64,000 nt of DNA, from positions 186,001 to 250,000 of the forward strand of contig NZ_NERY01000003.1 of NCBI RefSeq assembly GCF_003063375.1, read 5' to 3'. The DNA is from Limnohabitans sp. MMS-10A-178. GTDB lineage: Bacteria; Pseudomonadota; Gammaproteobacteria; Burkholderiales; Burkholderiaceae_C. Of this stretch, positions 52,727 through 62,175 are shown piece by piece. A model generated the notes under the pieces. It was given only the letters and a program-made list of their open reading frames with translations, searched no databases and had not been told where the DNA came from. The position numbers and the translations under genes were made by a program. Within the stretch, counting starts at the first letter, position 1. The number at the start of each line of letters is the position of its first letter.

Positions 52727-54871
52727 TTAAGAGGTCACAGGTTCATGGCTCTGGTCCATGGCCAAAATTAAGTTTTCAGGTGTCAAAGGCAAGTGCCGTG
52801 CACGCACGCCCAGTGCATGTGCCACTGCATTGCCCAGTGCGCCGGCGCATGGCCCTGTTACCACTTCGCCGCTTCCCAAGCTGGGGTTGTTGGGCTCGTC
52901 AACAATGTGAATATCAAGCTCTGGAACATCTAGGAATGACAAGATGGGGTAGTTTTCCCACTCATTGCTGCTGATGCCTTGTTCAGTCCAGAGTACCGAC
53001 TCATGCAAGCTCCAACTGATGGCCTGCAAAATGCCGCCTTCTATTTGATTGCGCAAACCATCAAGATGCACCACCTTGCCTGCGTCTACACAGGACCATA
53101 CCTGGAGCACTTTCACGCGCTCACTGACTTCCACTTTAGCAACTAATGCGCAATAGCCGGCTTTGTTTTTGTAACGTCCATAAGCCATGCCATAACCGAT
53201 GCCAGATCCAGCATGGCCGCGTGCATGCCAATTCGACATTTCAGCCACCTTTTGAACCACATGCCGAGCACGCGGGTCTGTGAGGTGTTTGAGTCGAAAG
53301 GCCACGGGGTCTTGACCGCTGACTTCGCTCAACTCATCCATCAGGCACTCAATTGCGAATGTATTGGCATGCGCTCCGAGTGAGCGCAATGCAGAAACCC
53401 GCACTGGAGATTTTTCTAAAAAGTGGTGCTCTACGGTCAATTCACCAACTTCATAAGCCGGTACTGCGTTTCGCAAACCACCGCCGGCAGGCAGAGGCAT
53501 GTCTTTGGGCTCAGGTATTTGTTCATCAGGAAATGCTTGCCAGGCTCCCAGCAGTTGGAGGCCGTTGCCCCAGCCAGGCCGATTTACATGGGCGTGCGAC
53601 CAAACCTGAACATGCCAATTTTGAATGAAACCTTCTGCACTCAAGCCAGCTTGTATTTCCACTGAACTTGCTGAACCCATGGGTGAGACTGTTAGCTCAT
53701 CCTCACGGCTCCATTGCACACGTACATTCAGACCCCATGTGTGTGCAATGAATGCCGCATCAAACGCCACATCATCTGCGCCATTGTGGCCATAACAGCC
53801 CGCACCAGGTTCATGGACCACTTGCACTTGTTGTTTAGACAACTTGAGTGCTCGCGCCACTTGATCGCGAAGAGTGAACACGCCTTGTGAATGTGACCAT
53901 ACCTGAACGCCGCCGTTTTCTGTGGGGCACGCTAAGCCACAGGACGGGCCAATAGAGGCATGCGCTATGTAGGGGCGTGAGTATTGGCGGCGTAAGCGAT
54001 GCTTGTCATTGCCTGGTGATTTGCTTGGGGTTGACTGGCCTGTTTCATGCAATGCAATACTCGATTTTGAATCCATGCTTGGCAACAAAACGTGTGCAGC
54101 TTGTTGCGCAGGAATGTTGGGAACAATCCAACTCACCAATTGTCTCGCTTGTGCGTGAGCTTTGATCAATGCGCCTTCATCTCGTCCGACGAGTGCCACA
54201 AAAGAGTTTTGAATCAATACCTTTTCTACGCCCTTCAACTTTTTGAGTTGCTCGACTGGCCACTCTGTGGCGCTGCTGAAGGGGTGGGGCCCACGCAAAA
54301 TTCGCGCGTGCCACATGTCGGGTAAACGGCGGTCATGGATAAAACCGTCGCTCGTGAACTTTCGCCACAAATCACTTCGAGTGACGGTCTCTAACTGTGT
54401 GGTAATTGTTAAAAGCGTTGGGTCTTCAACATCGACACGGATATCCTCCCAAGCCAGCGTATTTTCTTGAGCCAGTTGGTGGTAGGTGGTTTGTTGACCG
54501 GATGGACCCTGAAATGCGCCATCGCGCAGGGTCAAATCGGAAACTTCACAGGACAATTGTTCAGCCGCTGCGAGCGCAAAGTGACTCCTGACAATGTCGC
54601 CCACTCTTTGCCAAGCTTGGCCACCCACTTCAATCGATTGACTGCCTGCTGTAAAGCCTTCGTCGGGTGAATACCGCGTATCTCCAGCCAACCAAATAAT
54701 TTGCGTGGCTTTGATGCCTAAAGCATTGCAGGCAATTTGCGTCAATGCTGCAGAAATACCTTGACCCAGTTCGACCTTGCCTGAACGCAATTCGAAAAGG
54801 CCCTCAGGGCTAAAGCGCAACCAATCTTTGGCAAGCGGCGCTGTGCTCAAACTAGGGGAGGGTAGTGACAT
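52727..54871 (-). CDS. Molybdenum hydroxylase large subunit, isoquinoline 1-oxidoreductase/nicotinate-dehydrogenase-like (IorB-type)
   Basis: 714 residues from MSLPSPSLST (54871); a longer frame to 54979 overlaps the iron-sulfur gene without family sequence. Mo-cofactor segments are LELRSGKVELGQGISAALTQIA at the start, CGPSCGLACPTENG-type loops mid-protein, VSALRSLGAHANTFAIECLMDEL and GSGEVVTGPCAGALGNA near the C-terminus. This split two-subunit arrangement (no FAD subunit) is the IorAB/NicAB type that hydroxylates N-heterocyclic rings with electrons going to cytochromes. Its substrate is unknown. Confidence 0.85.
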   Translation of the reverse strand: MSLPSPSLSTAPLAKDWLRFSPEGLFELRSGKVELGQGISAALTQIACNALGIKATQIIWLAGDTRYSPDEGFTAGSQSIEVGGQAWQRVGDIVRSHFALAAAEQLSCEVSDLTLRDGAFQGPSGQQTTYHQLAQENTLAWEDIRVDVEDPTLLTITTQLETVTRSDLWRKFTSDGFIHDRRLPDMWHARILRGPHPFSSATEWPVEQLKKLKGVEKVLIQNSFVALVGRDEGALIKAHAQARQLVSWIVPNIPAQQAAHVLLPSMDSKSSIALHETGQSTPSKSPGNDKHRLRRQYSRPYIAHASIGPSCGLACPTENGGVQVWSHSQGVFTLRDQVARALKLSKQQVQVVHEPGAGCYGHNGADDVAFDAAFIAHTWGLNVRVQWSREDELTVSPMGSASSVEIQAGLSAEGFIQNWHVQVWSHAHVNRPGWGNGLQLLGAWQAFPDEQIPEPKDMPLPAGGGLRNAVPAYEVGELTVEHHFLEKSPVRVSALRSLGAHANTFAIECLMDELSEVSGQDPVAFRLKHLTDPRARHVVQKVAEMSNWHARGHAGSGIGYGMAYGRYKNKAGYCALVAKVEVSERVKVLQVWSCVDAGKVVHLDGLRNQIEGGILQAISWSLHESVLWTEQGISSNEWENYPILSFLDVPELDIHIVDEPNNPSLGSGEVVTGPCAGALGNAVAHALGVRARHLPLTPENLILAMDQSHEPVTS

Positions 54872-55328
54872 GCTGAATGTTCTTTTGTGCCAAAAGCACG
54901 GCGCGCATGATGCGTGCGTGGGCGCCACAACGGCAAAGGTGCCTGGATAAACTGTCCTTAATTTCGGCCACAGAGGCATTAGGCTGATTTTTCAGTAGCC
55001 CCGTGATGCGGACCAAAATGCCGCTGATGCAATAAGCGCATTGAGCCGCTTGCTCTTCGACAAAAGCAGCCAAAACAATCCGTCCCACCTCGTCTTCGGG
55101 CAAGCCTTTGGCTGTTTGAATGTGCTTGCCTTCGCCAGCCCAAACGGGCGTTGTACAAGCATTTTGAGCTTGACCATCGATGAGGACGGTGCAGGCGCCG
55201 CAATGCCCACTCCCACAACCAAACCTGACGGAGGCATCTGAGCACTGTTCGCGCAAAAAATGCAACAAATCACTCTGAGGGTCTTGAGTCGAGCTGACTT
55301 GGTCCCGATTGTGCTGAAGCTTGATCAT
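54852..55328 (-). CDS. [2Fe-2S] subunit of the IorAB-type molybdenum hydroxylase
   Basis: 158 residues. The first cluster is in GCGSGHCGACTVL with NAC, the second in QCAYCISGIL and HLCRCGAHAR. It forms the electron route from the Mo subunit. Its stop overlaps the large-subunit start by 20 nt, so the two are co-translated. First structural gene after the TetR regulator, separated by 141 bp. No FAD subunit follows, which distinguishes it from the CoxMSL set at 36.3-40.1 kb. Confidence 0.9.
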   Translation of the reverse strand: MIKLQHNRDQVSSTQDPQSDLLHFLREQCSDASVRFGCGSGHCGACTVLIDGQAQNACTTPVWAGEGKHIQTAKGLPEDEVGRIVLAAFVEEQAAQCAYCISGILVRITGLLKNQPNASVAEIKDSLSRHLCRCGAHARIMRAVLLAQKNIQHVTTLP

Positions 55329-55469
55329 GGTGAATTCGTTTGTTCAAACCAACTTATTGAACAATTGAAGAAGGGGTACTCATGTGATCACTTTATCGTG
55401 ATCCCTGAAGCGCAATGACTGGTGTTTACCCTATGCTGGGTGATTGGGGAGGTGCCGAGCCAGGCGACA

Positions 55470-56174
55470 TCACTCTGAGCGCTTCTTGGTTTTTTTGGGT
55501 GCAGCGGGTGTGTTCAAAATTTGCGGCAGTACCACGCGAGCACCGGCAATGAAGTGCTGTATGGTGATGCTGATCAAGTCAGTCAGATCGTCTTCGATGG
55601 GCACATTGAAAATCCATTTTCGTTGCCCAAAGTAAAACAAGCGGGCATTGATGCTCCACACCAGTTCAATTTCACTGGTTTTCAAAGGCATCTGTTCAAT
55701 GCCAGGGAGTCCGAACTCATGGCGAAGTTCAATGGCAATGGGTTCTAAAATTCGCTCACGCAAAATTTGCAGGTATTTGTGATTGATGTCTTCACCGCGC
55801 AGGCCTGAAAACATGAAAATTCGCACCCAATCTCGTGTGAGCGCTGCTTTGGCGTACTCAATGTAATGTCTGGTGAGGCGGTCTTGCAAGGGAATGCTGC
55901 GGTCTTTCACCACAGACTCCCAAAACGGATTCCAACGACCAAGATAAACCTCTTCATACACTCGGTTGATGAGGGCTTCTTTGCTTGGGAAATATTTGTA
56001 CAGCAGCGATTGTGTGACCCCAAGACGTTGGGCCAATTCTCGAGTATCCCCAACAAAACCAACCTCGGCGAAATAACGCACGGCCTCTTGGGCAATGTGT
56101 TTTTCTCGCTCAGGCCCAGTGAGGCGAGTGGTGCTGGCCTTGACGGTTGAACGAACGGTGCGCTTGGTGACCAT
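55470..56174 (-). CDS. TetR/AcrR-family transcriptional regulator
   Basis: 234 residues. N-terminal helix-turn-helix VGDTRELAQRLGVTQSLLYKYFPSKEALINRVYEEVYLG, then a ligand domain. Likely local repressor of the oxidoreductase operon it precedes on the same strand, although it could also be transcribed from the Gfo/Idh gene 19 nt upstream. The C-terminus ends in lysine/arginine-rich PKKTKKRSE. Confidence 0.9.
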   Translation of the reverse strand: MVTKRTVRSTVKASTTRLTGPEREKHIAQEAVRYFAEVGFVGDTRELAQRLGVTQSLLYKYFPSKEALINRVYEEVYLGRWNPFWESVVKDRSIPLQDRLTRHYIEYAKAALTRDWVRIFMFSGLRGEDINHKYLQILRERILEPIAIELRHEFGLPGIEQMPLKTSEIELVWSINARLFYFGQRKWIFNVPIEDDLTDLISITIQHFIAGARVVLPQILNTPAAPKKTKKRSE

Positions 56175-56193
56175 GACGTTGAATGGTGTTTGG

Positions 56194-57240
56194 TTAGGCT
56201 GCGATCACTGCTTGCAATCCTTTTGATTGTACCGACTTCATGATGGCTTCCAGTGCTGCAACATTGGCCAACATTTCTTGGGTGCTAACAGGGTACGGTG
56301 CAACTTGTCGCACTGCTTTTGCAAAGGCTTCGAGGTTGGCCAGCACAGTTGGATGCGGTGCTGCAAATCGCTTTTGTGGTTCTTTGCCGCGCAGCACGGT
56401 GGTGATGTCCCAACCCGTAGGGTTTTCAGGGTGCGTGCGATCGCGAACTTCAATCCAGCCGTGCGAGCCGTAAACTGCAAAGCGTCCCTCAAATGGCGTG
56501 GCCAATACGGCACTGATCATGGCGTTGGCACCATTTGGAAATCCCATCATGATGGCCAGGGTGTCACCATTTTCAAAATCGGAACCCAAGGTGGCAAGAC
56601 GTGCCCAAACGGATTCACAAGGACCCAACAAAGCGATGCTCAGGTCAACCAAATGAATGCCTGTTGCAGTGAGGGGTCCTACGGGTGCAAAAGTGTTGGA
56701 CAAACGCCAGTTGTCTTTGGGCAAGGCAAAAAATTTATCCTGGCTAAAGTTGGCTTCAATTTGCAAAATTTTGCCGAGGCCGCCATCGGCAATCAATTGA
56801 CGCATGGCCATGATTTCGGGTTCAAACCTGCGCTCATGCCCAATGCCTAGTACAAGGTTGCGAGCTTTGAATTGCGCAATGGATTTTTGAGCATCGTCCA
56901 AGGTCAGGCACAAGGGTTTCTCGCAAAACACATGCAAACCGGCTTGTGCTGCCAACAGCATTTGTTGCGCGTGTTGTTGGTGGGGGGTGCACAAAATAAC
57001 GGCATCCAGAGTGCCGTGTGCCATCAGTTTTTCGGGCGATTCATACACCGCTATGTTGGCCAATGCGGGATCGCTCTGCATGGCTGTTCTGGCTTGGTTA
57101 TCTATTTCTGCTACCGCACAAAGTTGCAGCCACTGTGAGTTGGCAATTTGTCTAGCGATTGTTTTTCCCCACCAACCATAGCCAACCAAGCCCACTTTGA
57201 CGGGTGTGTGATTCGCTGAAGAATTTGCTGCGTTTGTCAC
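56194..57240 (-). CDS. Gfo/Idh/MocA-family NAD(P)-dependent dehydrogenase
   Basis: 348 residues. Rossmann motif VGLVGYGWWGKTIARQIA and the family lysine in FCEKPLCLTLDDAQ, followed by the Gfo/Idh C-terminal alpha/beta domain. It starts at a GTG (57240) supported by AGGAG 8 nt upstream. Acts on sugar-like or cyclic hydroxy substrates. Divergent from the 3-hydroxyisobutyrate-dehydrogenase-like gene; probably the first gene of the long minus operon. Confidence 0.88.
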   Translation of the reverse strand: MTNAANSSANHTPVKVGLVGYGWWGKTIARQIANSQWLQLCAVAEIDNQARTAMQSDPALANIAVYESPEKLMAHGTLDAVILCTPHQQHAQQMLLAAQAGLHVFCEKPLCLTLDDAQKSIAQFKARNLVLGIGHERRFEPEIMAMRQLIADGGLGKILQIEANFSQDKFFALPKDNWRLSNTFAPVGPLTATGIHLVDLSIALLGPCESVWARLATLGSDFENGDTLAIMMGFPNGANAMISAVLATPFEGRFAVYGSHGWIEVRDRTHPENPTGWDITTVLRGKEPQKRFAAPHPTVLANLEAFAKAVRQVAPYPVSTQEMLANVAALEAIMKSVQSKGLQAVIAA

Positions 57241-57307
57241 GGTTAAGTCTCCTGTTGTTGACGGTTCTTGACAAATAGTTTAGCGTATCGTGAATTTAGG
57301 AGATCAA

Positions 57308-58249
57308 ATGAACACTCAAAAAATCAAAAAAGTTTCAACACCCAAAGTGGCTTTGGAGCGAATCGGCTTTTTGGGCCTAGGCATCATGGGCTCTGCCATG
57401 GCAGAGAACTTGATTCGGGCTGGATTTCAAGTCTCAGGATTTGACCCAAGTGCGAAGGCGCGCCAACAACTCAAAGCGGCCGGGGGAAAACCCTGCCGTG
57501 ATGCCGCCGAACTGGTGGGTTCTGTTCAGGTGGTCATCAGCTCTTTGCCCAATGCAGCAGCCTTGAAAGACAGCGCAGAAGTTCTGGCCACTGCGGGTCA
57601 GAAAGGCTTGTTGGTCATTGAAACCAGCACCCTTGACCCCCGCGACAAGGAAGCAGCTCGCGCGAAAGTAGCCAAGAGCGGTGTTGTGTTGCTCGATTGC
57701 CCCTTGTCCGGTACGGGCGCACAAGCCAAGCGCAAGGACCTCACGGTTTATGCCAGCGGCTCCAAGGCAGACATTCGTCGGCTGGTGCCCGTGTTTGAAG
57801 GTTTTTCCAAAGCGCATTTCGACTTAGGCGCATTTGGCAATGGCATGAAAATGAAATTGATGGCCAATTTGCTCGTGGCCATTCACAACGTCTCTACGGC
57901 TGAAGCACTTTTGTTGGGCCAACGCTGGGGCATCTCGCCTCGCAAAGCTGTGGAGGTGCTCAGTGATGGTGCGGGTGGGTCCAGAATGCTGCAGGTACGC
58001 GGCCCCTTCATGGAAGATGAAGGCTGGAAAGAGGTCACCATGAAAATCTCTGTCTGGCAAAAGGACATGTATCTCATTTCACAGGCATTGGCCGAAACTC
58101 AGGTAGCAGCGCCCTTGTTTGCTGCCACGGTGCCCATTTACAACGCGGCCATGGGTATGGGACACGCAAGTCATGACACCGCGGCAGTATTTGATGTGTT
58201 GTCGCGCATGTGTTCGGAGCCTACCAAGAGTGCTTCCAAAAAAAGGTGA
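57308..58249 (+). CDS. 3-hydroxyisobutyrate-dehydrogenase-like NAD(P)-dependent oxidoreductase
   Basis: 313 residues from the ATG at 57308, supported by AGGAG at 57298-57302; an upstream in-frame GTG at 57290 is less likely. Rossmann IGFLGLGIMGSAMAENLIRAGF, the substrate loop DCPLSGTG and the catalytic-lysine region GNGMKMKLMANLLVAIHN are all present. It oxidises a beta-hydroxy acid. It is the first gene of a three-gene plus operon with the VOC protein and FAD monooxygenase. Confidence 0.9.
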   Translation: MNTQKIKKVSTPKVALERIGFLGLGIMGSAMAENLIRAGFQVSGFDPSAKARQQLKAAGGKPCRDAAELVGSVQVVISSLPNAAALKDSAEVLATAGQKGLLVIETSTLDPRDKEAARAKVAKSGVVLLDCPLSGTGAQAKRKDLTVYASGSKADIRRLVPVFEGFSKAHFDLGAFGNGMKMKLMANLLVAIHNVSTAEALLLGQRWGISPRKAVEVLSDGAGGSRMLQVRGPFMEDEGWKEVTMKISVWQKDMYLISQALAETQVAAPLFAATVPIYNAAMGMGHASHDTAAVFDVLSRMCSEPTKSASKKR

Positions 58250-58253
58250 TCTC

Positions 58254-58715
58254 ATGAAACTGTCGCTGAATCATTTTTCAATTCGCACCCTTGATCTGGC
58301 TGCAACCAAAAATTTTTATGTTTCTTTGCTAGGTCTGGTTGATGGGCCGAGACCAGAGTTTCCTTTTCCAGGTCATTGGCTTTATCAAGGACCTACGGAT
58401 GTTTACACCAATGCTGCGGTGCACATCATTGGCATTGATCGAAACGACGCATCTGGTTTGAAGCAGTACTTAGGCGATCGGGAAGAGAGCCAACTGACAG
58501 GCAGTGGCGCATTGGACCACGTTGCTTTTTTTGCCACCGATCTGGCAGGCATGCTCGATCGTTTGACAAAGATGGGCATAGAAGCTAGGCGTCGGGACGT
58601 TCCTGGGCTTGGTTTGCACCAATTGTTTTTGGACGATCCCAACGGCATTGTGGTGGAACTTAACTACTCATTTGCAGAAAAGCAAGCCTTAGGCACAATG
58701 TCAGCCGGCGCTTAA
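58254..58715 (+). CDS. VOC protein, copy 2
   Basis: 153 residues from the ATG at 58254, just after AAAAGGTG; the frame extends to 58119 inside the previous gene but that part is unrelated. Likely metal ligands: the histidine in LNHFSIRT, the histidine in ALDHVAFFA, and the glutamate in VVELNYSF. Paralogue of the VOC gene at 51378, with the shared PEFPFPGHWLY-type segment. Second gene of the plus operon. Confidence 0.87.
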   Translation: MKLSLNHFSIRTLDLAATKNFYVSLLGLVDGPRPEFPFPGHWLYQGPTDVYTNAAVHIIGIDRNDASGLKQYLGDREESQLTGSGALDHVAFFATDLAGMLDRLTKMGIEARRRDVPGLGLHQLFLDDPNGIVVELNYSFAEKQALGTMSAGA

Positions 58716-58718
58716 GTC

Positions 58719-59960
58719 ATGGCACGTATTCTGGTTGCCGGTGGTTCGCTCGGTGGTTTGTTCGTGGCCAATATGTTGCTGCGTGACGGTCATGATGTTC
58801 GAGTGCTTGAGAAAGTCAAAGGCTCCATGAATGGTCGCGGGGCCGGCATTGTGTCGCACGATGCGCTTGTCAACGCCCTAGAGCTTTTGGACCTCGATGT
58901 GCAATCGACCCTTGGCGTCTTGGTCCCGGGCCGAGTATTGCTTGATGGTTCTGGCAATGCTTCACAAAAACTGGAAATGCCCCAAGTGCTTACATCTTGG
59001 AGTCGTCTGTATCAAATTTTGCTCGATTCTTTCCCGACTGACCGATACCTTCAAGGTGTGGCTGTCCAACGGGTTGAGCAAGATGAAAGCGAGGTACGTG
59101 TTTTTGCCTTAAAAGAAAATGTTGAGTTGACATTTGAGGCTGATCTGTTGATCGCAAGCGACGGAATTCGCTCGAGCATTCGCCAACAGGTGTTTCCAAA
59201 TACTCAACCCAATTACGCTGGCTATATTGCTTGGCGTGGGGTTTGCGAAGAGTCCTTGCTGTCCGACTTCACCTTGAACTCTTTGTTTGACTACTTTGGT
59301 TTTTGTGTGCCTGCTGATGAGCAAATCATTGGTTATCCGGTTGCTGGCCCCAATAACGATACCCGAAGGGGTCAACGTGCTTACAACTTTGTTTGGTATC
59401 GCCCAATGCCTTATGGCGATCAACTTGGCAATATTCTGACAGACGCCGATGGCAATCATTACCCTCAGGGTATTCCACCTAACAAAGTATCTTGGCGGCA
59501 GATAGCCAAGGCGCGCGAGGATGCGCGCCATTTGTTATCACCTCAGTTTGCTGAAATTCTAGAGAAAACAGCTCAACCATTTTTGCAGCCCATCTACGAT
59601 CTGGCCTCAGACCAAGTTGTTTCGGGCCGCATCGCCATCATGGGAGATGCAGCATTTGTAGCGCGCCCTCACATTGGCATGGGCGTTACCAAAGCAGCAG
59701 AGGATGCAGCGGCCATCTCGGATTCAATTCGCTTGCATGGTGCCTCTTCGCAGGCACTGCTTGCTTATTCGGATCAACGCTTGCGTGCTGGCCAGTTAGC
59801 CATTCAGCGGGCTCGTTGGCTTGGTGATTACATCAAGTCGGCCGACTCTTCGAGTCAGGCCATTTCACATCGGCAGCATTTGATGGTGAGCGAAACGGCC
59901 ATTGACTTGGGCCGTTATGGACATCTGTCTACCTTCAAAGAAATTCAGCTATCACTTTGA
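58719..59960 (+). CDS. FAD-dependent aromatic monooxygenase (2,6-dihydroxypyridine-hydroxylase-like)
   Basis: 413 residues. FAD motif ILVAGGSLGGLFVANMLLRDGHDV, the DG motif LIASDGIRSSIRQQV and the GD motif IAIMGDAAFVARPHIGMGVTKAAEDA are complete. YAGYIAWRGV, ..NFVWYRPMPYG and GYPVAGPNNDTRRGQRAYN recall the DhpH-type single-component hydroxylases of dihydroxypyridines. It could hydroxylate the product of the neighbouring molybdenum hydroxylase. The 3' end overlaps the convergent LysR gene by 9 nt. Confidence 0.8.
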   Translation: MARILVAGGSLGGLFVANMLLRDGHDVRVLEKVKGSMNGRGAGIVSHDALVNALELLDLDVQSTLGVLVPGRVLLDGSGNASQKLEMPQVLTSWSRLYQILLDSFPTDRYLQGVAVQRVEQDESEVRVFALKENVELTFEADLLIASDGIRSSIRQQVFPNTQPNYAGYIAWRGVCEESLLSDFTLNSLFDYFGFCVPADEQIIGYPVAGPNNDTRRGQRAYNFVWYRPMPYGDQLGNILTDADGNHYPQGIPPNKVSWRQIAKAREDARHLLSPQFAEILEKTAQPFLQPIYDLASDQVVSGRIAIMGDAAFVARPHIGMGVTKAAEDAAAISDSIRLHGASSQALLAYSDQRLRAGQLAIQRARWLGDYIKSADSSSQAISHRQHLMVSETAIDLGRYGHLSTFKEIQLSL

Positions 59961-60875
59961 TGGTGAATGCAGACCAGACAAACTGAAAACATCTTCCGCA
60001 ATGAGTCGACGGAATTGTTGCTCGACCATTTCCCTTACCAAAACAGCTGACTGATTGTGGTTTTTATCTTTTCGCGAGGCTAGAACAAGCAAGCGGTTGA
60101 GCTGAACGCCAGTGATTTCAGACATGACAACATCCGTGCTGAGGCCAATTTCCTTAAATGCAGAGACTGGCATGATGGTTGCCCATTTTCCCCTCAAGAC
60201 CAACTCACGGATAGAGTCTACCGAATCAATCAGGGCTGTGACCGACAACTTTTTGCCGATGGGAAAAAGTTGCTTCTCTACAAGTTCATAGTGCAATGTG
60301 GTCATCAGCAAGGGGATTCGTTCAAGTTGCTGTATCGAAACTGTTGCTCGCATCTTCATGCGTGAATGAGATACCAAAGCAAAAGGCTCACCCAGTAGGG
60401 GGGTGAAGTTTAAGCTTCTGTTTGTTTCAGGATTGGTGACCACGGCCATTTCAATCATCCCGCGCTCCAACCAATCAAGCAATGTTGGCGTGAAGGCTTC
60501 ACGAGTTTTGAGTTCAAGATTAGGAAGAGTCTCCAGGCATTGCTCAAAGAGACGGGGTAACATGATCCGCGACAGGGTTGGTGGCATTCCCAAGAAAACC
60601 GTTGAGCGTTTGTCTGTTAACTTAAAAGCTAATTTTTCTCGTACTCTTTCCACTTCTTTAATGATCAGATTGGCTGATTCATAGAGGGTGACACCTGCCT
60701 GAGTGAGCCTTACTCCCCGAGGTAGTCGCAACAACAACGAGACCCCCAAATCGGCCTCTAAGTCACGAATTTGGCGTGTCAGCGCTGGTTGGGCAATTGG
60801 TATAGCTAACGCGGCAGCCGTAAAACTACCAGCGTCGGCGATAGCCACGAAATAGCGGAGTGCTTTGAGGTTCAT
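59952..60875 (-). CDS. LysR-family transcriptional regulator
   Basis: 307 residues. N-terminal winged HTH (FVAIADAGSFTAAALAIPIAQPALTRQIRDLEADLGVSLLLR), then a co-inducer domain. It is divergent from the Ldh-family gene across 172 bp, the classical arrangement in which LysR controls the neighbouring operon, and it converges on the FAD-monooxygenase gene. The inducer is unknown. Confidence 0.92.
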   Translation of the reverse strand: MNLKALRYFVAIADAGSFTAAALAIPIAQPALTRQIRDLEADLGVSLLLRLPRGVRLTQAGVTLYESANLIIKEVERVREKLAFKLTDKRSTVFLGMPPTLSRIMLPRLFEQCLETLPNLELKTREAFTPTLLDWLERGMIEMAVVTNPETNRSLNFTPLLGEPFALVSHSRMKMRATVSIQQLERIPLLMTTLHYELVEKQLFPIGKKLSVTALIDSVDSIRELVLRGKWATIMPVSAFKEIGLSTDVVMSEITGVQLNRLLVLASRKDKNHNQSAVLVREMVEQQFRRLIAEDVFSLSGLHSPSK

Positions 60876-61047
60876 AGAGCTTTGAGTTTCAATTATCCAT
60901 ACCGTAATGATATGGCATAGGGGGAATTTGGTATTGGATCGAAGGGTTTTCCGTTTCTATAATAAATTTGAAATGCCTTATCGACACTCGGTTTGACAAG
61001 GCAAAAGACACCCTTCATTCCAATGAATTTTTAAGTTTTTTGACCTT

Positions 61048-62121
61048 ATGGCTACCAACACATCCAATATTTCAGTTTCGTATTCGAACTTGCGAGACTT
61101 CATTCACTCAGCCATGCTCAGCCAAGGCTTGCCTGATGGCGATGCCTTGAAGGTCGCTAGCCTCATGGCGGAGGCCGATATGCAAGGTTCTGACGGTCAT
61201 GGTGTGATCAGACTGCCGCAATACATCAAACGAATTCGTGCTGGCGGTATTAACAAGAATCCAAATATTCGAGTTGTCAATGAAATGCCTGGCTCAGCGG
61301 TTGTTGACGGCGACAATGCCATGGGTCATCTGGTTGTCTCGCATGCCGTCGATTTGGCCATCGAAAAGGCACGTCACTGTGGCGTGGCTTGGGTGAGTAC
61401 GCGCATGAGCAATCATGCTGGCCCTGCATCGCTTTATTCGCGCAAAACACTCCAACACGATATGTTGGGTTTGTATTTTGCGGTCGGCAACGCCAACCAC
61501 TTACCTCCGTGGGGTGGCTCTGACATGCTGTTGTCGACCAATCCAATTTCTGCAGCCATTCCTGGCGCGGAAGAACCGCCGGTTGTTCTTGACATGGCCA
61601 CAACTGTGGCTGCATATGGAAAAGTCAAGGCCAAAGCCAAGCGCGGTGAACAGATGCCCGTGGGATGGATGATTGATCGACAAGGCCAACCCTTGACAGA
61701 TCCCAATCGAGCAAACGAGGGCTTCTTGTTGCCGATTGGTGATTACAAAGGCTATGGATTGGCCCTCATTGTGGGCATGCTGGCTGGCACCTTAGGCGGC
61801 GCAGCCATGGGTCGAGATGTGGTTGACTTCAATGCCGACCATGTCACGACCACCAACACGGGACAGGCCATTCTCGTGATCAACCTCGCCGCATTTGGTG
61901 ACCCTGCTGTGTTCAAACACGCCGTAGACAAACTGGTGCGTGAAATTCGCGAAAGTGAAAGACTGCCCGGGGTTGAGCGCATTTGGTTGCCTGGAGAGCA
62001 AAGCCATGAAAAACGCCAAGCCTACGAGACTCAGGGTATTCCTGTTGCCCCATTTTTAATTGATGAGTTGAATCTTTTGGCTGCAGAGATGAAAATTAAG
62101 CCTATCGTCACGATGGCGTAG
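61048..62121 (+). CDS. Ldh-family (malate/ureidoglycolate/L-lactate-type) NAD(P)-dependent dehydrogenase
   Basis: 357 residues, the Ldh_2 fold: EADMQGSDGHGVIRLPQYIKRI at the start, VSTRMSNHAGPASLYSRKTL, ANHLPPWGGSDMLLSTNPISAAIPG and DYKGYGLALIVGMLAGTLGGAAMG. Members oxidise small 2-hydroxy acids. It is the first gene of an operon with a cupin, a solute-binding-type protein and an SDR, controlled probably by the divergent LysR. No clear ribosome site is visible before the ATG. Confidence 0.88.
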   Translation: MATNTSNISVSYSNLRDFIHSAMLSQGLPDGDALKVASLMAEADMQGSDGHGVIRLPQYIKRIRAGGINKNPNIRVVNEMPGSAVVDGDNAMGHLVVSHAVDLAIEKARHCGVAWVSTRMSNHAGPASLYSRKTLQHDMLGLYFAVGNANHLPPWGGSDMLLSTNPISAAIPGAEEPPVVLDMATTVAAYGKVKAKAKRGEQMPVGWMIDRQGQPLTDPNRANEGFLLPIGDYKGYGLALIVGMLAGTLGGAAMGRDVVDFNADHVTTTNTGQAILVINLAAFGDPAVFKHAVDKLVREIRESERLPGVERIWLPGEQSHEKRQAYETQGIPVAPFLIDELNLLAAEMKIKPIVTMA

Positions 62122-62175
62122 ACAAATTCTATTCGCACCTAAAATGAACCTATTACATTTTGAAAGGAAATCACA

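Noticed and set aside
57268-57296. Sigma-70 promoter TTGACA ... TGAATT before the 3-hydroxyisobutyrate-dehydrogenase-like gene
   Set aside because: The -10 match is poor and the implied start site would fall at the ribosome site, so it was not annotated.
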